Positions 1 through 12,045 are shown, numbered from the stretch's first letter. The stretch is DNA of 64,000 nucleotides from Locusta migratoria (GCA_026315105.1 CM048746.1:638469398-638533397); one strand, 5' to 3'. Numbers and translations are program-made. Notes: generated by a model from the sequence alone, not told the origin.

Positions 1-813
1 ATTATTTGCGAACACGGAATGAGGCACAGTTGCGTGTGGTGCACTCGTGGTCCGGCCTGAATGTGACATGTAACTGAATGCAAAGCTGTGTGTAAGGGCC
101 GTGCGCGGGAAAGACGATGGTGTTTGAAAACCGGATTTGGCGACCACACTCCTAACCTTATTTGCATTCCTTGAAGTGGTGAAATTTTCCAGTGCGGTGG
201 TTGAGGTGGCATAAGGTATGGAGCTGTTGACGTTGGGCTGAAATCCCGGCGGGTTGTACACGCCATCAATCTGATGCAAATCCAAGGTGGGGGAGGCCGC
301 AGCATGGCCATGTTACCGGGCGTATCCATCAAATTTAACAACTGATTTCATGTTGCGGAGATCATATGAAACATTTGTGAAACATATTTAAAAAAACTTG
401 GGGTCACCACTATGGGGAACTCTAATTGTGGTAGAACACAATGAGACACTAATTTATTGCGTGTTATCTTCAGTACTTAACAATATCTAACTGCTGCTTC
501 CGCTCAGTTGGCCAAAGATCCTAGAGTATCACAAAGATATAGTACCCATTCGATCTGGCGGTTGATCGTTCTGCCACAACTACATAAAAATATCGAGAAC
601 TTTCACAAAACTCTTAATAGTATCATACCATACTTCATTATTTACGCAGGTATAAGTGCTTGGTGCGTATAAAGGAAAACAACACATAGTGTATGACTGA
701 ATGTCCTCAGAAGCATTAAAATATGGGTGCTTGAACAAAAAAATCATCTATACAATAAAAGAATTAAAAAAGTTGTAATAAAAATGAGCTAATCTACTAA
801 AATACTCACTGAT
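1..813. other. Unassigned sequence
   Basis: I see no coding region or recognisable element here. The first ~350 bases are noticeably more GC-rich than the AT-rich DNA that follows, which may mark a separate unrecognised repeat. A stretch near 735-780 recurs in diverged form near 1270-1315, on the other side of the foldback. Confidence 0.4.
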
Positions 814-1107
814 GTAATTGTAAAATAGGAGATAGGCAACCACTTACATATAGATGAGCAGCATGTGGTGCACACACATATACAAAGGATAACAGAATTG
901 TAGCTTTTGAGCTTAGGCTCTTTTTCGGTCAGTAGACTCATTCACACACACAATCACAAAAGCGAGTGTGTCTGTGTGAATGTGTCTACTTACCGAAAAA
1001 GAGCCTAGGCTCAAAAGCTGTTATTTTGTTATCTTTTATATTTGTCTGTGCACCACTCACTGCTCATCTATAGGTGAGTGGTTGCCTATCTCCTATTTTA
1101 CAATTAC
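814..1107. repeat. Foldback element (MITE-like), nearly perfect palindrome
   Basis: The left arm beginning gtaattgtaaaataggagat at 814 is matched in reverse complement by the right arm ending caattac at 1107. The complementarity continues inward through the gagcttaggctctttttcgg / ccgaaaaagagcctaggctc segments to a short centre rich in CA/TG around 945-975. There is no coding capacity. Length and symmetry fit a nonautonomous foldback DNA transposon; the target duplication is not clear. Confidence 0.7.
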
Positions 1108-1689
1108 TCCATCCAGGAATTTCCATTGTTGACTATAATACTCACTGAGTTTTCTGACAGGCTATTCTTTTTGTTATGTAAAATTGCAATCACAATTTTG
1201 ACTTACAAGATAAATTTGGGTATTACCATGTTATTTTCAATATAAAAATATCCACACAGAGTGTACTGTATAAAAAATCATTTATACAATAAAAGAATTA
1301 AAAATATCTAATAAAAAGAAACTTATACAAAAATATTGCACTGTTCAAGTGGAGATGGCCAAGGGTGGCAGAGTGCAGAAGTGACTCTTGTCCTCTCAAT
1401 TTTCAGCACCCTCATCCTTTGCGGCTATTTTTCAATCCGGTATTTTGTATTCCTATGAAAGAGATACAATATAAGAATAAAATTTTAAGCAAGAATGTAT
1501 GTGTTGAAAGTGCTGAACAGGTATAAAAACGGTGTTTACTGTTGGTGTTTTTAAGGGTTAGCAGCATCAAAAGAAAAATGAATTAACAAACAGGAACAGG
1601 ATCAGGGCTATAATATTCAGAGTGACGTGATAAAATAGCCTGTTTTCAAGCAGTGTAATTGGCCCCAGTTGAACAGCTCTGTAAGAAGA

Positions 1690-2662
1690 GTTAACATGGA
1701 GTTAGATCAGCTGTTTAGAGCAGGTACTATTATCGTTTCTCATATTTCCTCCATTGATGTTTCTGCTCTTAATTTGGATTCTTCGTCTGTGACTACTTCT
1801 GGAGTTTTTAAGGTTTGTTCTACATATAATCTGTATGTTTCATCAACTCTTGGATCTTGTGGGTACAAGTGTATTGCTTCCAGTGTTTTTTTTAAACTCT
1901 TGGGCGATTTTCTTTTCATCTGTTGTTATCTCGTTGTCTATTATAAGGCAGTGTTCTGTTCTTTTTTCTGTCTGGCGAGTGTCTTGAATTTGCACCAAAA
2001 TTTTTCCCCCTTTCCTGTAGTTGAGCTCTTTACTTGTTTTGGTCCATTTGCTTTGCCTGTAGTTTGATATTACCCTCTTGATTCTTGCATTTAAGCAATT
2101 CCATTCTGGCTTCAGTGCTTGGTTATTGGTGCGCCTAATTTCTCTGTATATCCTTTTTTCTCCCTAATTAGTGCTTCTTATGGTATTGTGTTTCCAGTTT
2201 GCTACCTCTCTTTTCGGGATGCTTTCCTCTATTGCTTTCTGCAGTGTTGTTTCTAGTTTGTTGTTTATGGTCTCTAGTTCTTCTACATCTGTGATTTTGA
2301 CTGGTATCATTAGTTCTTCTTGTATTATGTCTTTATATTTATCCCCATCGGCTGCACTGTAGTTTGTTATTGTTCTTTTTTCTTATGTGAGTAGTGGTGG
2401 AGGTTACTGTTGACAAAAAGATTATTGGAAGGTGATCACTTGTTATAGTATTGCCTACTTCATAATGTGTTATAGTTTCGTTTATGTTTGTACTTAAAAG
2501 TATATGGTCTGGTGTTGATTCTCCATTGTCGCCTATGAACATCGGTTGACTTATCGGTAGCCTATCCATAGGTTCTGTTATGAGAATGTCAAATAGTGCA
2601 CATCCGTTTGTGTTGTCATTCGTGTCTCCCAGGAGTGAGTGTCTTGAATTGGCATCGGTCAT
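1690..2662 (-). pseudogene. LINE-A, distal part: endonuclease end and linker before RT
   Basis: Read on the minus strand, 2662 to ~2370 encodes the second half of an apurinic-type LINE endonuclease. It includes a DANSRHSLLGD-like motif and the terminal SDHLPI motif that coordinates the active site. From 2360 to ~1900, interrupted frames continue with charged sequence typical of the linker before reverse transcriptase (e.g. AIEESIPKREVANWKHN). Several stops and frameshifts make it a pseudogene, and no RT follows. Its upstream half appears to be at 4950-5519, so the element was split by the LINE-B insertion. Confidence 0.6.
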
Positions 2663-4170
2663 TAAAATTACTTTTTGATATTTTTTTAATTTTATTTACT
2701 CATATCAGAAGTGTATTAAATATATACAGAAACATCAAAAATTACATCAAACATATAGGCATTACATTTTACAAAAAGAATTTCGCAAAGGAAGAAAAAC
2801 TTAAACCAAATCTACAGTGCATTAGATGGAATATTGCCAAAACTGAGCCACACCTAGGGCACTACCATCAGCAAGCATTAAATCTTGCACTGAGCACGAA
2901 TATGGACAGAGGGGGCATTAACACATATGGCTGACAGTTTGCACCTCACCACACTCACATTTGGTGTCTTCTGTTGAGAAACCCCATAACCTAAGCAAGG
3001 ACTTTCGTGAGTGTAAATAACTTTTGTAGTAGTATGCGATGGTTCACTGTGTCACATGCTGCACTAAAATCGTGAAAGCCACTCCTGTGATTTGCCGATT
3101 TTCAAACCCATCCTCAATGTGCTGCATTAGGTTAACAACTTGTGCAGCAGCACTCTTGCCTGGTCTGAAGCCCATCTGTTGTGGAATTAAGTTTTGATCT
3201 GTAGTCTGTGTGAGTCTGTTGAGTAGCATCCTTTCAAAGATCTTGTACTGATGTGACAGGAGAGATATGGGTCTGTAGTTTCTCGGATTGCTATTATCCT
3301 TTCCGTGCTTTAGAACAGCATTTACAGGTGCTTTGCTCCACAGTTTTGGAGTCTTGCATGGCTGTAGGCAGTTGTTATAAAATTATAGCAGTGACTCTTT
3401 TGTTTTTGCACCAAGTTCTCAATTTGTTTAACTTGGATATCATCCAATCCGGCAGTGTTTCCTGATTTGCACTGGGTTATAGGGTTTTCCAATTCAGAAG
3501 TGTTAGTGCTGCTTGAGTTCAAATGTTTCTTGTTTCTGTCTGCAGGTATCTTCCACATAGGTCTCCTGGTTTTAGTTTCTTGTTTTATTTTGTCATTCAT
3601 GAGAAGTTGGTGAGCAATATGATTGGCTGTGACTTCAGCTCATTGTTGGATGCCTCTTAAGCTTCTTTAAGAGTCTCCAGGCCTTTCTGACTACTCCGTG
3701 TCATATCCAAATCTTGCATCAGTTTGGACGAACACTCTCTCTTTGAAAAGGCTATTAGAGAGGCTAGGGTATGTGCTGCTTTAATAGTTTCCTCACCCTT
3801 TGGGTCCGGTTTAAATAAATTGTAGTAGTTGTTGTTGTATAGCTTAAAGATCACATCTGAATTGAGACCTTCAACATAGTTTGTGCGACAACTACGGGGA
3901 ATAGATTTGCAAGAACTCTTCTTAACAGCTTTGGTGAATTGATTGTATGCTTCAAGGACTGGTTTGATGTTCTGAACCATGGCGTCTAATAGAGTGGAGA
4001 ATTTTGGCTAGTCTGCTTTTTTAAAGTTGTATCTGTTGTGAAAAGGGATTCACTGTGGTCAGAAAGCTGAATAAAACTGACATAGGATTGGTCTGTGTTG
4101 AGACTTAGGAATTGGGCTGCATACTATCTTGCTGCATTGCTGTGTTATGCTATTCGTGACAAAAATGAGA

Positions 4171-4352
4171 GCCGGCCACGGTGGCCGAGGTGACTGAGGC
4201 ACTCCAGTCACGGTCAGCACGGCCACTACGGTTGGGGGTTCGAATCCCCCCTCGGGCATGGATATTTGTGACGTCCTAGTTCATAAGTAGTTTGTAAGGT
4301 TAGGGACTGATGACCCCGTAGTTTAAGTCCCATAAGCTTTACAAACATTTGA
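4171..4352 (+). mobile_element. tRNA-derived SINE with 12-bp target duplication
   Basis: The head matches an RNA polymerase III internal promoter: box A tggccgaggtg at 4182-4192 and box B ggttcgaatcc at 4237-4247. The spacing fits a class II (Leu/Ser-type) tRNA. A ~100-bp non-tRNA tail ends in acaaacatttga. Direct repeats acaaaaatgaga at 4159-4170 and 4353-4364 are a clean target-site duplication inside LINE-B. The tail contains a hairpin (4303-4331) that is also present at the 3' ends of LINEs in this window. Confidence 0.9.
4303..4331 (+). promoter_or_regulatory. 3' tail hairpin of the SINE, shared with I-type LINEs
   Basis: GGGAC (4303-4307) pairs with GTCCC (4327-4331) around the loop TGATGACCCCGTAGTTTAA. 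Near-identical loops close 21 nt or less from the 3' ends of the LINE at 35.8 kb and the SINE at 48.5 kb. Inferred role: recognition by a LINE reverse transcriptase. Confidence 0.6.
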
Positions 4353-4949
4353 ACAAAAATGAGACGTGGGTTATATCCTCTTCGCCAGTGACCACTGTTG
4401 AAGGAAAGGTGGCAGTTTACTATCATGAAAAAGAGAGAGTTCATTAGCATCTGCCCAGTGTTGCAGTAGCTCGCCGTTTTCATCGCTGTGTTTGCATCCC
4501 CAATCAGTACTATGACAATTGAAGTATCCCATCACGAATTTTATCTTCTGATTTGTAAAGTTCATTGAAGGAGAAATGGAGTCTGGAGGCTTATAGACCT
4601 ATGTAAACATGCAGTTGGAAAGTTCGATGGTTATAATTTCAGTATAGTTCACCAATGTTGATGCTGTTGCTGTTGGCAGGATGTGGGTCTCACATTTTGT
4701 GAATATGGCACTTTCATATTTGCTGTGGGGTAATTCAGCAATGAGTTTCATACCTTGTATTCTGGGTCTCACCTGGATAGTGAGTTTCTTAGATGCATGC
4801 AATGTCAACATTATGTTCTCTACAAAGTTGGCTCAATAGCTCTTTTTGGTGGATGATATGCCTTCAGTGTTAAAGGACATGACAGTAAATTTGGGCCCTG
4901 AAAAGGACTTGCTTTGACATTTCCTTATTGTTGTTGTATTAGAGGCTAG

Positions 4950-5519
4950 ATATGCTTCTGGATTAGAAGAATCGGTCGGTAGATATGTGCACTTTCTACC
5001 GTTGTCCTGGGAGCATAGTCAGTCATAGTCTTTTTGTATTGATTTAGCTGCACTTTGGTACACTGTGGTTGCACTCTATGTGGTTTCTTCTGCACTTCCC
5101 TTTTGATATGTTAAGACGTGTCTTATGAAGTCAAGATCCAGTGGTTGTCTTGCTTGTGTGTGTATAGGCAGGCTATTGTTAGCTTCTCTCTTCCTCTCTT
5201 TGGAATTTGTATTAGCACTGCTTCTATGTTCTGGTATTGCTGTGGGAGTTGTATAACTATAGCTGCTAACTTCTTACGGGTATAGATTGCTACTCCCCCC
5301 GCCCCCTCCGAAATGACTATTTGATCTATGTCTTATATGGCAGTTATGTTTTGGGAGCTCATAATTATCCATTTCTGCTGTCCAAGTTTCTGTTACTCCT
5401 AGTATATGCATCATTTGTTGGTGTAGCATGTGATTGAGTATTTTTTCCTTCGTTTTGATGCCTTTTGCATTCACATATAGAAAATTCAGTTGGTTTTCGT
5501 CCCTAATGTTGTCAGCCAT
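4950..5519 (-). pseudogene. LINE-A, proximal part: endonuclease N-terminus
   Basis: The minus-strand frame from 5519 reads through LNFLYVNAKGIKTKEKILNH and LGVTETWTAEMDNYELP, the beginning of a LINE exonuclease-endonuclease-phosphatase domain (first beta strand with the N residue, then ETW at the metal-binding Glu). The frame breaks at a glycine run (~5290). Similar sequence (KKLAAIVIQLPQQYQNIEA) then continues to about 4960, where it is cut by LINE-B. It should join the fragment at 2662. Confidence 0.55.
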
Positions 5520-5672
5520 GTTCGTTTTTGTAGGGTTTGTGTTAGTTAGTGTTTGGTTTCCTTAGTCTTATTCCTGTTGTGCGTTTTCTTCTTGATTGAT
5601 ATTTTTTACTATTGTGTGTGCTGCGTTCCCTGTCTGTGTTATTTTGACTGTGTTTATTTTTTTTTTTTATTA

Positions 5673-5891
5673 TTATTTTAAAGTTCTAGCCATATTTCTG
5701 ATTGTGTATGCAATTTCTTCCCTCTTCTCTAGAAAGATGTTCCACAGTATCATTGTAGTGAACCTTATGACATCGTCTTTCATTGTGATCTCTGCTGCCC
5801 ATTCTTTTTCAGTTTGTGGTATATGTGTGGATTCATCTAGTGTTTTAAATGTGGCTAAGGTGTCATTTGACCCTGTCTCTTTGGATCGCAC
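5673..5891 (-). pseudogene. Possible LINE-A ORF1 fragment
   Basis: A 72-residue charged frame on the minus strand (ends EEIAYTIRNMARTLK) lies just upstream of the LINE-A endonuclease in the same orientation. That position and the helical, Lys/Glu-rich composition suit the end of a LINE ORF1. There is no motif to prove it. Confidence 0.25.
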
Positions 5892-7139
5892 CTTTCACTT
5901 TGCTGAAAAGACATAGTTTGATCACCACAGTTTTTTCATTTCAGGTCACTAATGTCCATTTTGCATGTTCTGTTGGCATGTTTTTCATGACATCTTTGAT
6001 AAAACAAGTGCAGCAGCTGGAGGTGACGGTTGTATGACTGTGTTGTGTGTCTATGTGAATGCGTGAATGTTCTATTTTCTGAAGAAGGCCATGACCGATA
6101 GCTGGAAGTGTTGTATGTGTCTTTTTTGTATGTGCTTAACAAACATTTCAACATTTTTTGAATGTTCACCGTAAAATGGCTTGCGGAGTATAGATATAGA
6201 TGTACAGAATATCTTTCACATCTCTAACCAGTTTCAGGATGGTATGTTTCAAAATATGTACCAGAAATAAAAAGGAAGTGCTTGCCACAGAAATGAATAA
6301 TTGTTTCCCCTTTCCACCAAACCCGTGCAACAATATTTCTCTTTAGTGAATGCCGCGATAAGGTGGCCGCACCTCCCGACCATGCGCACAATGCTGACCA
6401 CAACAGCAGCTTGTGACTCGTCATTTTCAGGGGTGGCCAGCCATCACCGCAAGCGCCAAGCAGGGGGGGGGGGGGGGGAAGTAAAAAAAATATATTGTGA
6501 TTTTTTTTTAAATTTTATTTTATTTTTTATTTTTTTTTAAGGTGACTTCCAGGTTATGTCAGCAGCTAACATTCTGCATACATACTTTCTTCGATGTTAA
6601 CTAATAGTGCTAAAAAAAATCAATACATGTTTCGGCATGACAAGTCTGAAACATCCCTTTGTAGTCTGATGACATTTTGACAGGAATCAAATAAATATGG
6701 TAATTTCTTTGGAATCACACATTTTTCTCTCTCATCTAATGTGTCCACAAGAATTTTTAAAAAATGGGCCAATTCTCTCATTGGTTGGACATATCTTCCA
6801 TGTGGATGAAAGCTGTTGAATATATCCACCTATCGTAAGGTTGAATGCATGTAACAGCATATCAGCTAAATACATTCACTTATTCACTGTTAACAAATTT
6901 ATCTGTTCAACAAAAACAAGTGGTACAGCAATCTGCATTAATTTCTGAATTCTGAGTAAGTTTCTTAACAATTATCTTTAGCACATTTAAAAGGGAATCA
7001 AGAGGATGTGTAGTTATCACAGTTGGTACATATACTCAGAATATTATCTATCTTTAACCACTCAGAATATTATTTATCTGTGACCATCTGGTTAATTTTA
7101 ATAAACATTTGTTGTCAACAAATGATACACAGTTTTTAA
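5892..7139. other. No recognisable gene; homopolymer tracts
   Basis: I see no supported coding region. There is a G run at about 6465-6478 followed by T- and A-rich tracts to 6540. The rest is ordinary AT-rich sequence. Confidence 0.5.
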
Positions 7140-7728
7140 GCTTGAACGTTTATTTTTCCATGTAATCAATGCATTTTTGTAAACACCATGGCAGTTTTTG
7201 TATGCCCATGTCATACCAGCTCACCACCATGCTCTTGAAGAAGCATTAGACCTCATCTTTCACCTTAACGTCATCACTAAAGCACCTTCCAGCCAAGTGT
7301 TCTTTCAACTCGTGAAATAAGCAGTAGTCACTGGGCACTAACTCCGGCCTATATGGTGGGTGGATGATGATTTTCCCATCCAAACTGATGCAGCAGATCC
7401 ACAGTTTGATGGGTAGTGTTGGTCGAGCATTAACTATTATAGATAAGGCTGATGCCCTTGGTCAACATTCTTCTTCTTCCATTCTGATTTGTCCATCTTC
7501 AGTTTTCTTAATGTCTGACAATACATGTCAGTGTTGATTGTTGTCCCAGGATCCATAATGTCAACCAACATATCACCATTTGGTCCTAAAACTCAGTTGC
7601 TGTGACTTTATCGGCAGTTCTTTTGAACTTTCCCGGTCTGGGTGAATCAGACTGCCGCCACTCAAGAGATTGTTGTTTTGTCTTAGGTGTGAAATGGAAA
7701 CCCCAAGTTTCACCTCCCATTACTATTG
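7140..7728 (-). pseudogene. Mariner transposase, C-terminal part
   Basis: On the minus strand the sequence starts at VMGGETWGFHF (the GDETW catalytic block of mariner, first Asp changed to Gly). It continues through KQQSLEWRQSDSPRPGKFK and the third-Asp block (PPYRPELVPSDYCLF) to SWYDMGIQKLPWCLQKCID near 7150. These are the family blocks in the right order, with several stops and small frameshifts. The N-terminal half lies at 10971-11260, beyond the inserted hAT element. Confidence 0.8.
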
Positions 7729-10700
7729 CATAGCTGCCAACTTTTGGAAAGAGCTTTCGGTAAAATCATGGGCGACAATCAGTAAAATTACGGTGACAAT
7801 CAGTAAAATTCATGCACAACAAAAAGATTTAACGATACTTCTGGGCTACAAAATAAAATAATTTATGAATGAAATAGTGTACTTCAATAAAACCACATTT
7901 ACTTACAGAATAGGGCAATGATCTGTAGTTGAACATAACAGTCAAGGAGAAATCCGTATTAAACAGCTGCAGGTGTGATAAACGTTGGTTTGGAGCATAC
8001 CATATAGCAAGACTAACTTGATAAATTACACTGATTATGAAAGTCAACAAAAGCTTTACAAAATAAAAAATTGGTTAATGTAACACAGTCAAGAAATCAT
8101 ATAGGCCTAATACACACTGCACTATGCAAATCACACGTTAATTTGATTTTAAAGTCATAGTTGTGGCCTTCTTAGCTTCCTGCAAAAAGTCTTGGGAAAA
8201 AGTTTTTTCGTAACAGGGACCAGAACTCCTGGTCTTCAAAATAGAAATTGATTCCAGAGATTCATTAGACATTGACGATCTGAACTGTGTTCTATTTTTC
8301 TTCACAAGGCTGAAAACACGTTCACATTCTGCATTACTATGGGGTGTGGTGAGAATGGAGAGCATTACTCTAGAAATTCTGTTATACTTAAGTCGACCAT
8401 CGGCTCCTCGAATTTTTGATATTTGTGCCCAACTGGTATCACTTGCAGCATCTTTATTTGTAATCAAAGTGTCTTCCACCTGAAGAGCTGTGCCTGAAGC
8501 TCATTCACCACCTCATCTTTAGTTTCATGTTCTTCCTTGAATAACATAATCGGAAACTTTTCCAAGAAAAAAATGAACAGAAGAAAACTGTGCATCTTCA
8601 ATTTTGTCCAACTTAGCAACTTGAGCATGCTTTAACACATCATCTTTGAGAGGATCTTGTTGATGATGTAGTCATAGGTAGTACAAAAGTAGTTTCTCAC
8701 CGATGAATAGAAAAGGGTTTTATCCATTTCCTGAAGATCATTCACTAGGTTGGAAGTCTGAACACCAATAACCAACTCATCGTCACTTCTTTGATTCTCA
8801 ATCAAGTTGTACTCAACTTCAAGTAAAGAGGTGGTTTTGACAATTTTGGGCTTAACAAACTTGGCAAACAACTGCTTTAGCATATCCATTAGAAGTTCTA
8901 ATAAAATATGAACTTGTGGGGAAGAAGACTGAAGAGCAACATTTAATTTGTCAAACACAGGAATAGTCACATGCGGAAAAGTACAAAAGGCTTTATTCGA
9001 GTTTGAGGACAGGAACATAAACAATTTTTCCTCGCGTGTTGTACCAGAAGTTTTGCTTTTCAGGATGGGCCTGTCACATTTGGAAGAACATGCTACTCGT
9101 TTAAGGGCATGTGTAGTAGCAGAATCAAGAAGTCTCTTCTTCTGATACTCTTTGGATCCACTTTGTCCAACTCTGGGTATTTTGAAAGATGTCAAGCTTG
9201 TGGAAATGGCTTGGGTACATGATATTACTTCCTCCTTGAAGAATGAAAGAAGCGGATCCCACTGATCCAGTAGTCTATCCAAACATCTACCTAGAGATAA
9301 CCACCTGGTACAAACATGCTTAAGAATTTTCTTTGTCTCTGTATTGTGCAAGCTCAGAAATTTCTGAAGACGTTCTTTTCTTTTGGCACTCTTCTCTAAA
9401 AAATAAAATATATCGACAAGGATCTCATCGACTTTAAGTGGTAATCTTCCAGCACCTTTTTCAGCTGCTAGATTAATCAGGTGGCAAATGCAACCTACGA
9501 TGGCAATACCTGGTCGAACTTCCTTCAGAACTGCTGCAACACCATTTTTTTGTCCAACCATAACAGGAGCATTGTTGGAGCAGAAAGCGACACAGTTTTC
9601 AATTAGAATGTTAAAAGTTTTCAGCTGTGACAACATCAGGTTACCTCTGTTTCACCCTGTTGAGTCCCCACCTAATGCTGGTATGGATAGCACGGTGCTC
9701 ACTACTTTTTCCTGAGTAAAATCAAAAAGTGTCACAACAATAGGATACAACTTTGTGTCCGTATCATTGTTTACATCTGTTGCCAATGAAAATGGTCCAT
9801 TCTGAAGGAACTTAACAATTTCAGATGATACAATTTTTGCCATTGTTTTGACAATGGATGTCGTTTTCGTGCGACCACAGCTATATTTTTTCGCCACTTC
9901 TAATGTTGGAAACATCTTCTTAGATAATGCACCAGCGTGATCAGCCGCACTTAAGGGCACATTGTGTTCCACCGAAAAAGAAGTAAAAAGACACTCGGCC
10001 CTAATAACATCATTGTCAAGGTTTCCACATTTGGCAAAAAAGGCATTGATTTTCGTATTGTCTTCCTTGGATTTGACGTAGCTTAAGTGTTTAGCGCACT
10101 TCACGTGATTACTAAAGTCATTTCTTCCCCCATATGCAATATTAATGTCACACCCACATACCGTGCAAAAGGCAAATTTTTCACCTTTCCTTGATTTCAG
10201 TATGCACGGAAAATCGACAGAATATGAATTTTTAAATGTCTGAAAGTATTGTTTCTTGTTCGATTTATTCATGACTAACAATAGCAACAGCGAATAAAAA
10301 TGTCCAACAACAAGTGTCTTGCTATGAAGCGGAACAGCGAAATGAACCTGGATCACTCACTGAAAGTCACTTAAAACACTTCGATAAACCACAGTATTGA
10401 ACACGAAAGTAACAATGCTAACAAAGGATATGAAGTTGTAATACAAGAATACGAACTTGTAATGCAAACACTTTAATACTTCATTAAAATATGTCACATG
10501 CTTTGAAAGGACGATACATTCAAGGAACGCTAACTTTGTCAACAAAGAAGTAAATGGGTTCCACTTCAACAAGAGAACAGATTGGAACAAACAACTTAAG
10601 AAGCACAGCCTAACGATACCTAGATTCACACGGAAGAACTGGTTACCGGTACCGGCTTTAAATTTGATTCCAATGACGACACAAACATCACACGGGTAAA

Positions 10701-10970
10701 CGAACCAATCATATCAATGCATAAGTTATCGACTATCTTAAACCTGCCTTCGACCCCTGCGAACAATCAATGTTCGGAAGATCGACTATCGTAGACCTAC
10801 CTTCGACCAACACAATCGATTGTACGGAAGAAAGTGGATGTGATTATCGAATTTAGACGTTTCAAATGTTTTACCGCGAAATCTTAAAATAGCACTGTCC
10901 ATCCGTAAAACCGCAAAATCCTGCAATTTCCGTAAATTTTATGGATAAACTGTAAAAGTGGGCAGGTATG
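7729..10970 (-). mobile_element. hAT transposon inserted in the mariner gene
   Basis: Terminal inverted repeats CATAGCTGCCAACTTTT (from 7729) and, in reverse complement, CATACCTGCCCACTTTT (ending 10970) differ at two of 17 positions. A perfect 6-bp direct repeat ctattg lies immediately outside (7723-7728 and 10971-10976). Removing the element plus one repeat restores the mariner codons ...ILDSI|VMGGETW. The element is about 3.2 kb and carries one minus-strand transposase gene. Six base pairs is short for hAT (usually 8), so boundary mutation is possible, but the restored frame supports 6. Confidence 0.8.
8138..10272 (-). pseudogene. hAT transposase, broken
   Basis: I choose the start at ATG 10272 (MNKSNKKQYF); the open frame upstream extends into the terminal region. 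Residues ~30-75 hold a BED-like zinc finger (CTVCGCD...HVKCAKH). Then come FSLATDVNND and KLYPIVVTLFD, the RNase H-like core (CSNNAPVMVG...CHLINLAAEKGAG), a long helical insertion, and the hAT C-terminal dimerisation block HSNAECERVFSLVKKNRTQF near 8310. Lesions: an in-frame TGA at 9652-9654 and frameshifts between 8632 and 8480. The motif CSNNAP has Asn where hAT enzymes carry the second catalytic Asp (SDxAP), so this copy would be inactive even without the breaks. Confidence 0.85.
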
Positions 10971-11260
10971 CTATTGAATCCAAAATGTTGTCCTTTTCAT
11001 CAACACAATGTTGAAGAAAGTAGTGGGAACTTAAACCGCATTGCCTTTTGTGATCTAATGTCAGTGTTCTTGGCACCCATCTTGTACACATCTTCCAAAA
11101 TTTCAACTCTCCAATCAAACTCCTGTGACTGGTGCTTCAAGAAATCTAAGGAATAACAATGCAAAGCTCATAGAGAGTGATCTGTCAATCTTTAAGCATG
11201 ATTTTTCCAACCTTTGCGATTGTTTTGTCAGGAATTGACAGTCTCCTGCTTTTTTCATTG
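10971..11260 (-). pseudogene. Mariner transposase, N-terminal part
   Basis: The minus-strand sequence contains KMCTRWVPRTLTLDHKRQC, the classic mariner linker (normally ARWVPR.LT..HK). It runs to CVDEKDNILDSI, where the hAT insertion interrupts it. Upstream of about 11100 there are weaker traces of the helix-turn-helix region with stops. Beyond ~11270 a Penelope-related repeat begins. Confidence 0.75.
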
Positions 11261-11274
11261 CTTGAATTTCCGTG

Positions 11275-12045
11275 CAATCCCGGGAGAGGAAAGACTTACC
11301 TTGGGGAAAGAAAAGGAAGGTAAACAAATACACACATTTACACAGATGCAAACACACCTAGGCAGACATATTATAGAAACCAAAGAAGTTAGACAGATAT
11401 GCCACTAGAGGCAGAGGCTCTGTCCAGAGAACCGAGGCCAAGATGTTAAGATGTTAAAGATGGCGGGTGGGAATTCAAATTTAGCAGAGGTTGAGACCAG
11501 GTGGGCAACGGGAAGAGAGAATATGCTGAAGGGCTAGTTCCCATGTCCAGAGTTCTGAAGGATTGGTGTCGGTGGGAAGTATCCAGATAACCTGGACGGT
11601 GTAACACTGTGCCAAGATGTGCTGGCCGTGCACAAAGGCGTGTTTAGCCACAGGGTAATCCTCATTACCAACAAACACTGTCTGCCTGTGACTGTTCATG
11701 CGAATGGACAGTTTATTGCTGGTCATTCCCACATAGAACGCTTCACAGTGCAGGCATGCCAGTTGGTAGATCACTTGGTACTATCATAAGTGGCTCTGCC
11801 CTTGATCGTGTACACCTTCTGAGTTACTGGATAGGAGTAAGTGGTGGTGGAAGGTTTTTACAACAGGGGCGGTTGTATAGGTAGGAGCCAGAGGGTAGGG
11901 AAGGTGGTTTGGGGATTTCATAGGGATGGACTAGGAGGTTATGGAGGTTAGGTGGGCGGTGGAAAGACACTCTCGGTGGAGTGGGAAGGATGTCATGAAG
12001 GACGGATCTAATTTCGGGGCATTTCATTTCCTGTCCCGTGTATAA
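11275..12045 (-). mobile_element. Penelope-like element fragment 1 (GIY-YIG end)
   Basis: The minus-strand frames encode the PLE region after reverse transcriptase: RPPNLHNLLVHP and YNRPCCKNLPPPL (12027-11824), VYTIKGRATYDST, then IYQLACLHC, FYVGMTSNKLSIRMNSHRQT and AKHAFVHGQ (11774-11481). This is the GIY-YIG endonuclease with Penelope-type spacing: Tyr pairs, the Arg in the RMNSHR helix, and the downstream KHAF. Two small breaks separate the frames. Downstream (11480-11275) is the noncoding 3' part, whose motif acttacctt...aaggaaggtaaacaaatacacac recurs at 13.6 and 28-30 kb. RT is absent, as in a 5'-truncated insertion. Confidence 0.8.

Larger units (their letters stand above)
2680..4911 (-). 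pseudogene. LINE-B (Jockey-like) retrotransposon remnant, inserted in LINE-A
   Basis: Minus-strand fragments in the correct order: endonuclease start (~4911-4600), endonuclease core with GYFNCHSTDWG (4565-4371), a middle region (3980-3657), RT entry with NTAGLDDIQVKQIENL (3600-3322), and RT palm with LIPQQMGFRPGKSAA (3229-3044). A C-terminal cysteine/histidine segment follows (KCECGEVQTVSH, ~2965-2925), then a 3' UTR with an A-rich tail near 2690. The order and motifs fit the Jockey-like LINEs common in arthropods. Many stops and frameshifts make it inactive. A SINE interrupts it at 4171-4352. Confidence 0.7.

Noticed and set aside
4171..4259. A tRNA gene
   Set aside because: Boxes A and B are present, but the sequence does not fold into a clean mature tRNA end. 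It continues into a SINE tail and has a 12-bp target duplication.
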